A DNA stretch of 64,000 bases from Caenorhabditis remanei (GCF_010183535.1 NC_071330.1:4445717-4509716); one strand, 5' to 3'. Counted from the stretch's first letter, positions 9,601 to 20,033 are shown. Made by a program: numbers and translations. Notes: generated by a model not told the origin, from the letters alone.

Positions 9601-11605
9601 CAAAAATGTGCTGGATTTTAACCATACTTGCAAACCGGGCCAAAGCGGGCCGACACGGGCCGGCCCGTAACTCGCTTGGAACGCAATATTATGAGCTCAA
9701 AAATATACGAAAATGTAGATCTCGGCGAGTTCTATGTCCGTGGCCTACTACGGGCCGGATATCTATTCGTTAATGTGCCGCGGGCCGGGAAAAAGTGCCA
9801 AAAATCGCGAAAATTGCCAAAACAGCCTTTCTAGCCCGGCCCGCGGCACATTAACGAAAAATCATCCGGCCCGTAGTAGGTCACGGACATAGAACTCGCG
9901 GAGATCTACATCATTCTTATATATAAAAGACAAGTGGGCGTTGTCTGAGGCACTGTCCGCAGCGGTTTTCGAAAGAGAAGAGAAACTGAGCCAGCGGGCA
10001 AAACCGAACTGTCGTGCTTTGGACAACGACCGCCGCTTTAGACCACTCGGCCATGCGGGCACATTTGAAAGTCAATGACCACGAGAATAAAGAGAGACCA
10101 GCCGGCTCAACCGCCGAAGGCGGGGGAGACAGGCTGGTTTTCGTATATTTTTGAGCTCATAATATTGAGTTTGAAGCGAGTTACGCGCCGGCCCGTGTCG
10201 GCCCGTTTCGGCCCGATTTGCAAGTATGATTTTAACTGCTGAAGAAGTTTTTTTTAGTTTATTTTCGATTTTTACAGAGAAAAGTTCAAATTTTTCGAAA
10301 ATCTGCTGAAAATTAAATAAATGTACTTTGTAAGCGCATGAGTGGCCGAAAAAAGATACTTTCAACGCGAAAATTTGATTATATTCGGAGATTTTGAAAA
10401 AAATCATTTTTGAAAGAATTTACGAGAAAAATTGGCGAAATTCTGATTTTCACAATTTTCTGGCTTTTTGTCAATTTCGGGTGATGGTTCAGTAAACTTT
10501 TGAAAATCTCTTTGTCGGTGCAGAATAAAAATGCCTTTTTCAGGGCTGAACATACATTTTCATTGCTAAACTAGCGAATTTTACAAAACAAAAATAAACA
10601 GACTTGTCATGAGCTGGCGGGCCGACCAGTTCGGCCCGTTTTGAAAAATTTGAAAATTTTTTTGAAAAAAAGTATAATTTTCGACTTTGAAATTTAAAAG
10701 TCAAACAAAAAGAGAATATGCATGATAATTTAAACACTTTTACTCTAAAATTTTCAAAAAAGTTTGTTAAAAATGAGTACCGAGCCGACTCGGGCGGCCC
10801 GATTTTTGACAAGTCTGAATTTAAATATCGCTGAAAAACGTCACGAAAAATGTGACGAAATCACAAAACTGGGAGTTCCGTCCAATCCTTACATGTCTTT
10901 CAACGAGTCGACAGTCTCCGATCGAATAATCTCTCGTATATTGATAATCTGAATAATGAAAATATTCAAAAAATGATTTTCTTATCAATTTTCCACACAT
11001 TTTCATGCCTGAATCGACTCAAAATCTTGATTTCTCGAAGTGTCCGCTGACAGAATGTGTGGTGTTCGAATGGTGAGATCTTTTTGATAGCGACGCGGTC
11101 ACGTGTGATCGTGTCGAGGGCGGAGCTGGAAAAATGGAGAAATTATGATGAAAATGTGGTATTTCTGGCGCGCCACCGGCACGTTTTTGATAAATTGACG
11201 AAAAACTAGGATTTTAGACGTCTGTCTGTTTTTCTGAGTAGCCATACATTGTTTTTGTCGTCGTTGAATGCCTGTCTTTGTGTCTTTTCCACTTATCTGG
11301 CGCGCCGCCGGCGCGTTTTCCGTTAAAATTTTTTCCGATTTTTGCGCTAAAAAACGTCTTAAATTATGAATTTTAATGAAGTTTAAATGATGCTTTATAG
11401 GTTCCAGATAATTTCGAAAATTTTAAAAATTTCCGCATAATAACAAAACGAAAATTTCCAATTTTCTGCAAACTTACGCGACCATTCCATAGGCTCCCTC
11501 CCCAATATACTGCAAATCAACGTAGCGATGAGTGACTGCGAATTGTTGTCCGTGTACTATCTCGACATGATTCGAAGACGGAAACGCCGTCACACCGGCG
11601 ACCAT
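6652..11605 (-). CDS. mpk-1: ERK-type MAP kinase, MPK-1-like (375 aa)
   Basis: Five exons, read downward: 11605-11478, 11125-10999, 10948-10893, 9503-8904, 6868-6652; 1,128 nt, in phase. Every kinase landmark is present: glycine loop GEGAYG (35-40), VAIKK lysine 57, HRDLKPSN (150-157), DFG (170-172), activation-loop TEY (188-190) and the common-docking motif YYDPSDEP near the C-terminus. ERKs phosphorylate Ser/Thr-Pro sites downstream of Ras-Raf-MEK; in nematodes MPK-1 acts in vulval and germline signalling. Length equals the usual short isoform. The start ATG directly follows a TTTTTCAG acceptor, so trans-splicing or a longer isoform is possible. The ankyrin/BRCT gene ends 409 bp upstream on the same strand. 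The exon 4 donor is a weak GTCAGT. Divergence from C. elegans MPK-1 is concentrated in the N-terminus, so a paralogue is not excluded. Confidence 0.88.
7480..8473. mobile_element. 1-kb element with inverted ends and subterminal CGCGA motifs
   Basis: It begins CAGGTGAATCGCG (7480-7492) and ends CGCGATTCACCTG (8461-8473). About five copies of (T)CGCGA lie in each 200-bp subterminal region, as transposase-binding arrays do. The same SINE-like family is uninterrupted at 9911-10137, which defines the insertion. No transposase is seen; it carries the small ORF at 7880-8146. Confidence 0.65.
7880..8146 (+). CDS. Putative two-exon small protein (61 aa), tentative
   Basis: Candidate exons are 7880-7945 (ending CTT before GTAAGC) and 8027-8146 (preceded by TATTTCAG), joined in phase 0. 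Together they encode 61 residues: an acidic N-terminus, a short hydrophobic middle and a Lys/Arg/Gly-rich end with [15 protein letters not shown] follows at about 8234. It lies on the strand opposite the kinase, inside the kinase intron and inside the 7480-8473 element. I do not recognise the product. It could be a captured gene fragment, a gene carried by the element, the 3' end of a longer gene, or chance. Splice signals and the poly(A) signal are the only support. Confidence 0.3.
8640..8842. repeat. Degenerate copy of the GGCCCG...TTTGACAAGTCTG family
   Basis: The right end GGCCCGATTTTTGACAGGTCTG and an AT-rich body (TTTTCGACT, GATAATTTAAGCATTTTCAC) match the fuller copy at 10600-10816. 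The left end is not clear. Confidence 0.6.
9614..10236. mobile_element. Palindromic element with 9-bp target duplication
   Basis: The element, about 9623-10227, starts CATACTTGCAAACCGGGCC and ends CGGCCCGATTTGCAAGTAT. Long arms pair through TAACTCGCTT, ATATACGAAAATGTAGATC and CCTACTACGGGCCGGAT. GATTTTAAC flanks it at 9614-9622 and 10228-10236. The right arm is interrupted by a SINE-like insertion (9911-10137). Relatives lie at 16231-16600, 20824-21150 and 35561-35951. Confidence 0.8.
9911..10137 (-). mobile_element. tRNA-derived SINE-like element (intact copy)
   Basis: On the minus strand an A-box TGGCCGAGTGG (10043-10053) sits in a tRNA-Leu/Ser-like 5' half. It is preceded by a CGCCTTCGGCGG hairpin segment and followed by a 100-bp unrelated tail that ends TATATAAGAATGA. 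The insertion point is exact: the other arm of the host palindrome carries the uninterrupted sequence GATCTACATTTTCG. No B-box of normal quality is seen. Confidence 0.65.
10600..10816. repeat. Dispersed repeat, GACTTGTCA...TTTGACAAGTCTG ends
   Basis: GC-rich GGCCCG ends flank an AT-rich core in the first kinase-domain intron region. Outer ends GACTTGTCA and TGACAAGTC are inverted. Relatives: 8640-8842, 23126-23368, 60150-60372, 61318-61565. Confidence 0.65.
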
Positions 11606-12013
11606 CTGAAAAATATTTTTCTGATTTTGTTTTCTTGCAAACAAAACGCGAAAAAGGACGGAAAACTTTGTTAAAAAACTAGTTATGTATATTTCAAACT
11701 GAAAATCCAAGAAACAAATCATAAAATTCCGATAAAAAGTTGAGAAAATACACGAAAATCGCTGAAATTTCGACGAAAAATTGAAAAATCGCCGTGACAG
11801 ATTTTCTAGGCCACCATTTGGTTTTCTAGGCCAGCTTACTGTATTTGAGCAAACAAAAAGATTTCGACTAATTTTTACGATTTTTAAACTAGAAAATCGA
11901 AATCAGAGCGGTTGGTTTAGTCGGAAAATCTATTTTTCGATAAATTTTTCGTTGAAAACCAGAAATTTTTTTTTTAACTAAAAAATTCTGAAAAATTTTC
12001 AAAATCTTTTATT
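11606..12013. other. Spacer between ankyrin/BRCT gene and kinase gene
   Basis: About 400 bp of AT-rich DNA between two genes on the minus strand. It ends in TTTTTCAG directly before the kinase ATG. This could be the kinase promoter, the 5' leader of a longer isoform, or a long operon spacer with a trans-splice site. No coding exon is convincing. Confidence 0.5.
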
Positions 12014-14051
12014 TCAGTCTTCCATATCATTCATTGGTGGTATTGGATTGGGACTCTTATTCCGTTGAATTTTCCTCTCAAGCATGAATCGAACAAACTC
12101 TTCCTCGGTGAGCACCGTGTACATTTTATCCGGATCGTTCTTGTAGACACTAAGGTCACGCTGAAAATAGAAAATGCGCTCTAATGGCAATCAATAGAGC
12201 GCATGTATACCTTTCCATCATGAACTAGAAAAAGTGGTCCTTTGTGAACATGAAAATACGGTCGGAATCCGCGGTTGAATGTCTCTTTTTCTGGGAATTT
12301 CTCACACATGACACCTCCATGAGAGGTAACGATCGAGGCGAGGGCCAGCACTGAAAAGGTTATAATATTAATTTCGGTGGAGCGCAGTTGTAAGCACGGT
12401 GATGTGCTAATAGTGACCGTGAGAAAAATCAACTCACGATTCGGATATTCATCGGCCACCACTGCCACATAGATTCCACAAAGATACGGTATCACTCCTT
12501 TCGCCGCGTCCTTCGCCCATTGGGGTACTGTATCATAGACGTTTCCTTTGTACCGTATCTTTTTCACTACGAAATCCCACTCGTTTCCTATCATTTTTTC
12601 ATCTTTCAGACAAGCGGACATCCATGATTCCTTCACTACTATCACTCCGCTGAATACCCATACCAATAGTTCTAGACTATCCGTTTCAAGGATTCCATCT
12701 TTGTCAGTATGAACGATTAGGTGGGTAGTGGTGAGGGTGGCTTCGTCGGACGTCTGAAATTAGTAGATTTTGAAAAAAAAGAGTTTGCCGAGGAGCGGGT
12801 TCGAACCCCAGAGTGTCTGCTCGTGGGGCAAAAGCGTAGGAACTGCGCCACAATGTCACTGATTGCCTCAGTAGCAAAAGGCGGAGATATCCCGAGGTAT
12901 AACCTGAGGTGTGTCTATAATCGGAATGCGCCAAACGCGCTCTGATGAAAGTTTGTGCAATAGAGCACACTTTTGATATATAAAAGAAAACTCACAATCG
13001 ACTGGAATTTCTCGGTGAATTTATCCGTGAGCTTATCCTCCGTCCGTTCCTCGATATAGATGTGATACGAGGTGGCAGGGAACTCATTTGGGACACCTGA
13101 AATCATAACTTCAGGGTATCTTTTGTGGTAAGTGCGCTCTATTGGAATTTTACAAAATAGAGAGGGAGAGAGAGAGAGACGCAGAGAAGCGAGAGTGCCT
13201 GCTTGTCCGCTCAACTTCGAACGGTCATAACTCCTTGCTCTTCACTCATATCAAAAAACTATCAACTAATAAAATGTAGAGAATTTCATTTTCTACATTT
13301 TGATTGTTGATCAATTTTTCTAGCTTTCCAATTATCCGAGATAACACACCACTTACGTTGTCGAAACTTTTTATTCTGATATTTTATATAAATCCTTTCT
13401 AATCTTCGATATCTCTCAACTTTATCCGGAAATAGTTTCGGATAGTTCACCGGAATCATTTGTACTGGAGTCTTGTTCTGCGAGTTGAGGAGAGTAAGAT
13501 CTGCTCCATTCCTTATCAAAATCTCTACAATTTCCGGGTGACCCCGTTTGGTCGCCGAGTGGAGTGCTGTGTTTCCGAATTCTGACAGATTTTCGATTTT
13601 GAATTTCTTGTTGGAGGTTTAACCTACTATTAAAAACATTGATATAGGCTCCTTTCTTCACTGCAATCATTACGTTCGTAGCGTTAATCTCACGGGCGGC
13701 ATCGATTAGAGCATTCTTTCCGTCTTGACGATCAAGGAAGAGCTGAAATTTCAAAATTGAACTTTTAAGAAAATCTTCCAGAAAAAAAAAACATACCGAA
13801 TATCTCCATCGCTTCTCGAACACTTCTGGCTTTCCGAAATAATACAAATAGATATTTACATACATTTTTCGACCATTTTGAGTGAAACCATAGGCTATGA
13901 AGATGGCGATTATGACGAGGAAGAAGACGGCGACGCAGATGATAATTGCAGGGAGATGGTTCGGTTCGACTCTGGAAACATTTTCGAGGGGGTAGGAGGT
14001 TTTACCAGGAAAAATGAGGAGGATGTCGTTGAAAAGATTGTCAAAAATCAT
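12014..14051 (-). CDS. Membrane-anchored ankyrin-repeat protein with BRCT-like C-terminus (432 aa)
   Basis: Seven exons, read downward: 14051-13797, 13742-13628, 13581-13357, 13096-12996, 12753-12438, 12350-12211, 12160-12014; 1,299 nt, phase-consistent. Residues about 33-54 form one membrane span (IIICVAVFFLVIIAIFIAYG). Residues about 86-160 contain ankyrin repeats, including the classic FGNTALHSATKRGHPEIVEI and ILIRNGADLT. The C-terminal 200 residues look like one or two BRCT folds: THLIVH, then VFSGVIVVKESWMSACL (the expected Gly and Trp positions), then YLCGIYVAVVADEYPN. BRCT domains usually bind phosphopeptides in nuclear repair proteins, so a membrane anchor is unexpected. I do not recognise the family; the ankyrin-BRCT order recalls BARD1 but no RING is present. 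The start could lie in an upstream exon. A tRNA-like sequence lies in intron 4. Confidence 0.75.
12785..12865 (-). other. tRNA-like sequence in intron, probably not functional
   Basis: The minus strand reads a D-arm-like GTGGCGCAGTTCC and, further on, a T-arm-like GGGGTTCGAACCCGCTCC. I find no matching acceptor stem. It resembles 49350-49428 in layout (TTCCT, CTTTTG, GGTTCGA). Likely a tRNA-derived repeat. Confidence 0.4.
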
Positions 14052-14984
14052 TTTGAGGTATAGTAATGGTAAAGAGGTATAGTGAAAAAAGTTTTCAGTT
14101 TTCGACCCGGATTAAAAAAATGTACATAATTTTTTTCACGAATTTTTTGACAATTTTTGAAAACACCGCATGTGCATATTTGGGTTCAGATGAAACTGTT
14201 GAGTGTACCGAAGGGTCTGGGAACATATTTGAAAACAATTAAACAGAAGAAAAAGTTGTCTGACCCATTTTCTGACAAAACTAGGTTAAACTATTGCTAG
14301 TACTATGGTTGCGAAACGTCCTAGTTGCAAAATGTCGCAGTTGCGAAACGTCGCAGTTGCGAAATGAACAGTTGCGAAGTGTCGCAGTTGAATGTCGCAG
14401 TTTTGAATTGTCGCGGAGCCCGACTATTAATCGAAATTTGAAAACATCGTCGAAAATGCGGTTTTTTGCAGTTAATTAAAAAAAATTCAAAATTTTCAAA
14501 TTTGTACTAAAACCCGGCCGGTCGCAATTATGCACGGGGAAATTTTTTTCAATACTGAAAATCCGGCAGACCGGCCCGGAGAAATTCCGGTTTTGGTTGC
14601 AACTCTGAAAAAAACCGTTGAAAATTGAAAAATTTCCCTTCAACTTTAGATGGATCATGTGTCGAAATATCACGGTTTTGAAATGTCTGAATTCAAAACG
14701 ACATGGTTGCCAAATGTCTCAGGTTCCAAAAGTTTGATTTTCGAAACGCCCCGGCAATTTTTCCCCTTTCGTTACCATTTTTTGATACTTCAAACTTATG
14801 CTACCATCAGTATCAAAAACTATTGCGTAACGTTTTTGACATACTTGTAATAATCCATTTTATTAGAAACCTATATGACCAGAAAGCTGACATTGTAAGG
14901 ATTCTGAAACTGTTTTCAATTTTTTTCTAGCCTCAAAATTAACCGAAATACGCTACCTTCAATTTTCGAATTTCTGTAACTTGG
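14052..14984. other. Intergenic region with a truncated transposon
   Basis: 14157-14420 is a one-armed copy of the 20042-20482 element: the shared GCATGTGCATATTTGGGTTC core followed by tandem GTTGCGAAA(C/T)GTCGCA units and the end TCGCGGAGCC. TTTATT at 14859-14864 reads AATAAA on the minus strand and fits the end of the WSN-type gene. No gene is seen. Confidence 0.6.
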
Positions 14985-15068
14985 TTAATTTTCACTCCTG
15001 TCAAATTTAGTAAACAGATCCAGAATCCGCATAATCTCATCTTCCCAACCATACCTATCCCACCGTAC
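14985..15068 (-). other. In-frame open extension behind the WSN-gene stop codon
   Basis: After the TGA at 15069-15071 the same frame runs 27 more sense codons (WEDEIMRILDLFTKFDRS among them) to TAA at 14985-14987. It could be stop-codon readthrough, a sequence error or nonsense change, or a 75-nt intron: GTGAGT overlaps the stop and a GACAG acceptor ends the segment, which would give an alternative ending SEN. Confidence 0.4.
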
Positions 15069-18000
15069 TCACTCGTGACTATGTCTCTCATGATTCAAAT
15101 CGAAAACCTCATCGAAATAGTTCTTCAACTCATCGAAACTCAACGACGCCGCATGCAGATACCCTCTATGAGAGGAGAAATCCAACTCGAGTTCTCCCAA
15201 TTTTTCGAAATTTTTGGTTTCCCTCGGATACGTGTTATCATGCGAAAGTTGTTCGGCTATCATCCGGAACACATTCGAAAATCCGTGAACTTTTGCAGCT
15301 TGATCCAATATTTTCCTCATTTCCATCGGTGACTCATCATGGATTTTCGCGGCAAAATTATTAAGCGCGTCCAACTCCTCCAATAGTTTTCCAATGCTCT
15401 CTCGACTGCTTTTCCAGAATTCTTTGACATATGCGTGCTCATTAAAGTCTATTATCTTCTTGGTAACCCCTTCTGAATAATTCATAGCCCTTCTCAGTCG
15501 TCTCTTGTACCGTATCGCTTTGACCATATCACCCAAAACCTTCATTCCTTTTCCAAGACTCAACGCCATCTCCAAAGGATTTTCCAGTTTCAGAATTGGG
15601 TTTTGGTCCATTTTTCCAGAATGTTCTTTCTCATACTTCGGTCCGATATCCTTTACGTATTGCTCTGCGCCAAGGAGTTCTTTTCTCATTTTTTCAAAAA
15701 TTTCCAGAAAACTCTTGGTATTCTGATAGCTGGTTTTGTCAGCCATTTTATAAACATTCTTTGAAAATGTCAACATTTCTAGAACCTTCTGGGGCTGGAA
15801 TTTGTCTCCCTGAGCCTTCAGCGCCTCCAAATTACTCTTCAATGGAGATTTTCTCAGAGTGGAAATCAAATTCGTGACCAGATTTTTTGACGTCGGGCGT
15901 TTTCTCATCTCATCCAAGTAATTCAAAAGTGATTTTTTTGAAGCTTTCAATTTTTGGAATCCCGACGTGAAGTCTCTCATAAGGTCAATGTTCTGCATAT
16001 CTTTGATTCTCTCAATAGCTGTAGACTCCGTCAAACTGGCATCATTGAATTGACGCAAGAAACTCTCGACAGCAACTTTTACCACGTTTGATGAGATTTC
16101 ATGGGCGGTCGTCTGGAAGTTTCTTTTTTTGAGTTTTCGTTATATACATCTTAGGGGGTATTCACGTTTGGAGCATATAGGAACAAAACAGCTACAGAAT
16201 CATAAAAATCAAGCAGGGGATTCATTTTTTCATACTTGTTAACCGGGTCGGCCCGTTTCGACGTAAATCGCTTCAAACTGTGTTTTATGTGCTGAAAAAT
16301 ATACCAAAATGTAGATCTCAGCGAGTTCTATGTCTGTGACCTACTACGGGCCGGTAGACGAATCATCTTTCTATAAACCGGGACGCGCACGCACGGATAA
16401 AATTCAAATATTTTTGTTGCGGATCTTACGCCTCGCATCCCTGTGTTTTTGAGCATTTTATCCCGGCCCGCGGTAACTTAACGATTAATTATAATAGGTC
16501 ACAGACATAGATCTCGCTGAGATCTACATTTTGGTATATATTTCAGTTTATAAAACTCAGTTAGAAGCGAGTTACGTGCCGGACCGGTTGACAAGTCTGG
16601 AAGAAATATGTTTCAATATACAGAAATATAAATATGAGCATTGTTGTGATAGTACTCAAAATCCCTGAAAATATATGTACCCGAGACATGAAACTTCGGA
16701 TCGAAAAAAAAGGTACAGATTTGAACATTTTCATTTCTTTCTAGGCCACTAAAAGTTCTTCCCCCGTAAGGATCGCTATTCATATTTCTTACCGTTTTTT
16801 GTGTAATTTTTTATGAAATTCATAGTTTTATTCATACATATTCATAGACTGAAAACACGCAAGTAAAAATTGTAGAATTATATTTGCCGAACATTTACAT
16901 TACAACTGCGCCCCGCCGCAAACGAGAGAGAGTATCGGCGAGAGACGCAGAGTTTTTTCTGGCGCGAAACATATTTTCATCATTTTTGATCTATTTTCAC
17001 AAGTTTTTATAATTTTTTTGCCGATTTTTGGGATGAAATTATGAAAAATAGATGAAATATGATGAAGATCTGTTTCGCGCCAGAAAAAACTCTGCGTCTC
17101 TCGCCGATACTCTCTCGTTTGCGGTGGGGCGCAGTTGTAAGAAAAGGTGGACCGCTAATAGCAAAACCGGCAATAAAGATCTTTCTGTGGCATAGTAACA
17201 CAAAAGAAACTGTCCGACCCGCACTGACCGCTGCGGAAGTTTTTACAATTTTTCAAACAAGAAAAAGCCCTCACCTTGACTCTATCAAAGTGTTCTTTCA
17301 GTTGACTAACACTTCCCAAAACTCCATCAAAACCAGTAAGCTCGGCATCACTTATCACAGGTACATCCTTCCAGAACTTGGTGTACGAGTCTCGGGTGTC
17401 CTGTGCTATCTTCAAATCGTTCTCTCCCAATCCAGACTCCTCAACCCACTTCATCAAATCAGAAAACTGTTTTCCAGAAACTTCTTTAAATTTCTCTCGC
17501 AGGGCATGCCAACTGACTCGAAGTTTTCTAATCATTTTTCCAAACACAAAAAATCCTTTCAGCTCTCTTCCAAGCTCATTCACACTGTGCCTTTGAGCCA
17601 CTTTCTCTCGAAACCAATCACTTTTCAAATCCCGTGAAACTCTAGAAAGATCCCCAGTGTTTGGGAATCCAAGGGTTAATGACATCTCGGTTTGATGGGC
17701 GGGGTCTAGAATAGTTTTCAGATTCTCAATGATTCTTGACATTTGACCTCCAATTCTCTTGGCGGGCTTCCAGAAATTCTTGGTTTTCGAGAATACAGTA
17801 CCCACGAGGTCTACCGTATCCCCAAAAGTTTTGGTTTTATGAATCAACCCGTTGAATAGAATAACTCCTCCCTTCGCTTCAATCAACTTGTCAAAAATCT
17901 TCAACTGCGATGTCAAACCTGCAGTTTTTGATTCATAACCTTCTAACTGTTTCAGACATTTTTGGATGTCAGGGTAGCTGGAACCGACACGTGTTATCAT

Positions 18001-18470
18001 ATCCTTTTTAATTAAACTAGTTTGACTGTTTTTCGCGATAAATGTTGAGAAATTAGTCATCAAATCCACCAGACTATCGTCGCAGGTCAGCACCACTTTA
18101 TCGAATTCCTTGTTAAAAATACTGTTGAAAAACTGTTCCACTTGATCTCCATCGATTTCCTCCCGCTTCACATAATCAATCGACAGCGACATAAGCTTCA
18201 GAAAATTTTCATCTTCATCCAGCTTTTTGATTTCAGCTTCTATCACTTTCAATTCTTCGCTCGCTTTGAAATTCGTTTCCAGAATTGGTACAAGACCAGT
18301 CGGATTGATTTTGATCAATTCGTCTAACTCCTTGGCTGGCGCTTTTACAAGTTCTCGTATCACATCTCGAATTTTGACAGATTTTGTGATAGCAGCGGAT
18401 TGAAGGGAAATTGCACTGGTGATACGGGTGAGGATGGAGAGTTTGTTGTAGATGAGACCGAGGTCCGAGT
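15069..18470 (-). CDS. WSN-type nematode-specific protein (745 aa seen, 5' exon uncertain)
   Basis: Two exons are clear: 18470-17275 (after ATTCTTCCAG, ending GTCAAG before GTGAGG) and 16112-15069 (after AACTTCCAG), joined in phase 0. The first begins with LSILTRITSAISLQSAAI, which I read as the conserved part of the WSN domain of large nematode-only families. The rest is alpha-helical, charged and without recognised motifs. The C-terminal segments of the two exons (SVSQLKEHFDRV and SFDELKNYFDEV) look related, hinting at internal duplication. Function is unknown; relatives that I recall carry signal peptides. No signal peptide is in these exons; the ORF at 19549-19750 has one and fits in phase. 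The 1.16-kb intron holds two palindromic elements. The stop position is uncertain (see 14985-15068). Confidence 0.7.
16231..16600. mobile_element. Palindromic CATACTTG...CAAGTCT element, degenerate copy
   Basis: Arms pair through AAAATGTAGATCTCAGCGAG and its complement, and through ACCTACTACGGGCCGG and TAATAGGT. It belongs to the 9614-10236 family but lacks a clean target duplication. Located in the WSN gene intron. Confidence 0.65.
16902..17138. repeat. Near-perfect palindrome in WSN gene intron
   Basis: ACAACTGCGCCCCGCCGC (left) pairs with GCGGTGGGGCGCAGTTGT (right). The long GAGAGAGTATCGGCGAGAGA segment and TCTGGCGCGAAACA are also mirrored. A hairpin of about 235 bases would result. The terminal motif relates it to the GCGCTCTACCG family. 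Confidence 0.75.
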
Positions 18471-18609
18471 CTGGAAGAATGACTGGTCTATTTGTTTTTG
18501 CTGACGGGTTTCTAGGCTATCATAAATTACAAGGCTCAATACCCCTGGACCTCGAGTCAACAATCCTTAAAAAGGAGAGACAAACTGTAAGAAACTTTTA
18601 TTATTGGCG

Positions 18610-19047
18610 CATATAACCTATTCTCTGTAAGACTCGAACATGGTCACAGTAGTTAGGTACGGCCTGTTTTGATGATACAGATTAGAAATTGCATGTGCAC
18701 ATACATTAGGTTATCAGTGACCCATACCATAATTTTTCGGGCCCGGCTCCGGGTTACGGTAGTACGGTAGGTGCTCAAAGGTCAAAAAAAATTTTTTTTT
18801 GTTTTTTATTTTTAAAAGCTGATTTTTTTCGAACAAAATATGCACAATTAGTACATACTTTTCTCAAATTATCAGAATTGAAAAACTTTTTTGCAACGAG
18901 TTTTTTGTTCTTTGAGCACCTACCGTACTACCGTAACCCGGAGCCGGGGCCCAAAAATTATGGTATGGGCCCTGGTATACATTTAAATACGAAAATAAAT
19001 CCCTAGTACCCACGTTGCTCGAGTCTTACAGAGAATAGGTTATATGC
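18610..19047. repeat. Inverted-repeat element, 29-bp termini
   Basis: Positions 18610-18638 and 19019-19047 are perfect inverted repeats, core TAACCTATTCTCTGTAAGAC. A second inner pair with CCCGGAGCCGGG-type GC-rich sequence and TACCGTACTACCGTAAC lies at about 18725-18790 and 18905-18970. No ORF is seen. It lies between the WSN exons and the possible signal-peptide exon. Confidence 0.75.
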
Positions 19048-19548
19048 TAAAAAGCGCACTAAACGCCACAATTGCCGTTCTCTTGACTCAAAATGAGCCT
19101 AGGCGGAAGAGTTTTTCCGCACAGCCGTGTAGTCCTCTCGGACAAGATTTTTCTCTACGAATTGAAGAAAAAGAGGCCTATACAGCGGCGCGGAAAAAAT
19201 GAATTCAGTCCTACTTTAAATGACGTCTTCCAAATTAGAACCGCCCGTTTCAAAACCGCCACAATGCTTTATGAGACGCGTATCAGCTTTCGAAATCTCA
19301 GGTCCGTTGTGAAACCGCTCATTTTAGAACTGATAGTTTAAACCGATTGTTCAGTGGATTCCGGCAAAATTTCAAAACGGTTCAGAAACGTGTGGTTTTA
19401 ATCAAGGTCAGCATTGGGTCACCTTACAAAAATCTAGTACTGTTTGACTCTGCAATCTCGCTCTATTGTACTATTGTTTCTCCTGTCTGCCGTGCACAGC
19501 AAACCTCTTCACCGTATCACCTTGGTTACAGTCCTCTCCAAAACTCAC

Positions 19549-19750
19549 ATTTATTTTTCTTCGCTCCTGCTACAAACTTCATCTCTCCTGTATCATCATC
19601 TGCCCCATCGTCACCATCATCATATCCATATCCATACTCATAGTCATATTCCAAATCATCCTCAACCCCAAAATCCATTTCGTCAGTAGCAGTCCATCCT
19701 CCAACGAAAAACATTCCAACAAGAACGACGAGCAGAAAGAGAGAACGCAT
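19549..19750 (-). CDS. Signal-peptide exon with acidic Tyr/Gly/Asp tail
   Basis: The ATG at 19750 opens a strong signal peptide (MRSLFLLVVLVGMFFVGGWT, residues 1-20). An acidic tail follows with DYEYGYGYDDGDDGADDD at about residues 34-51, then KFVAGAKKNK. AAAT is followed by GTGAGT, so the exon probably ends at 19549 in phase 1. That phase joins correctly to the WSN exon starting at 18470, across a 1.08-kb intron that contains a 440-bp transposon. The alternative is an unspliced 74-residue secreted peptide ending at 19526. The exon itself looks real; its partner is inference. Confidence 0.5.
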
Positions 19751-20033
19751 CTATTTTTTGATTCTTATTAACTTGTTTTGAAATCACTTGTGTAACAGTC
19801 AATGTATCACACAGATAGAGCTCTGAAAATGTTTTGAATAGGATTCTAGAGGGAGGATAGGAGACTCACAGTATTGTAGCTTGTGAAATTTTGAAATGGA
19901 GAATATTGGTTGTTTTTTTAATTGAAATGAAAATGAACACGTGGTTTTACGTGGAATGTTTTTTTAAAAGCATTTTTTGAATACGTAAATACCCGGTCAT
20001 ACGTATAATTATCAAGTTCAATAATCAAAGCGT

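Noticed and set aside
19093..19341. 82-codon plus-strand frame next to a transposon
   Set aside because: No homology cue, no splice signals, and it abuts the 18610-19047 element; probably repeat-derived.
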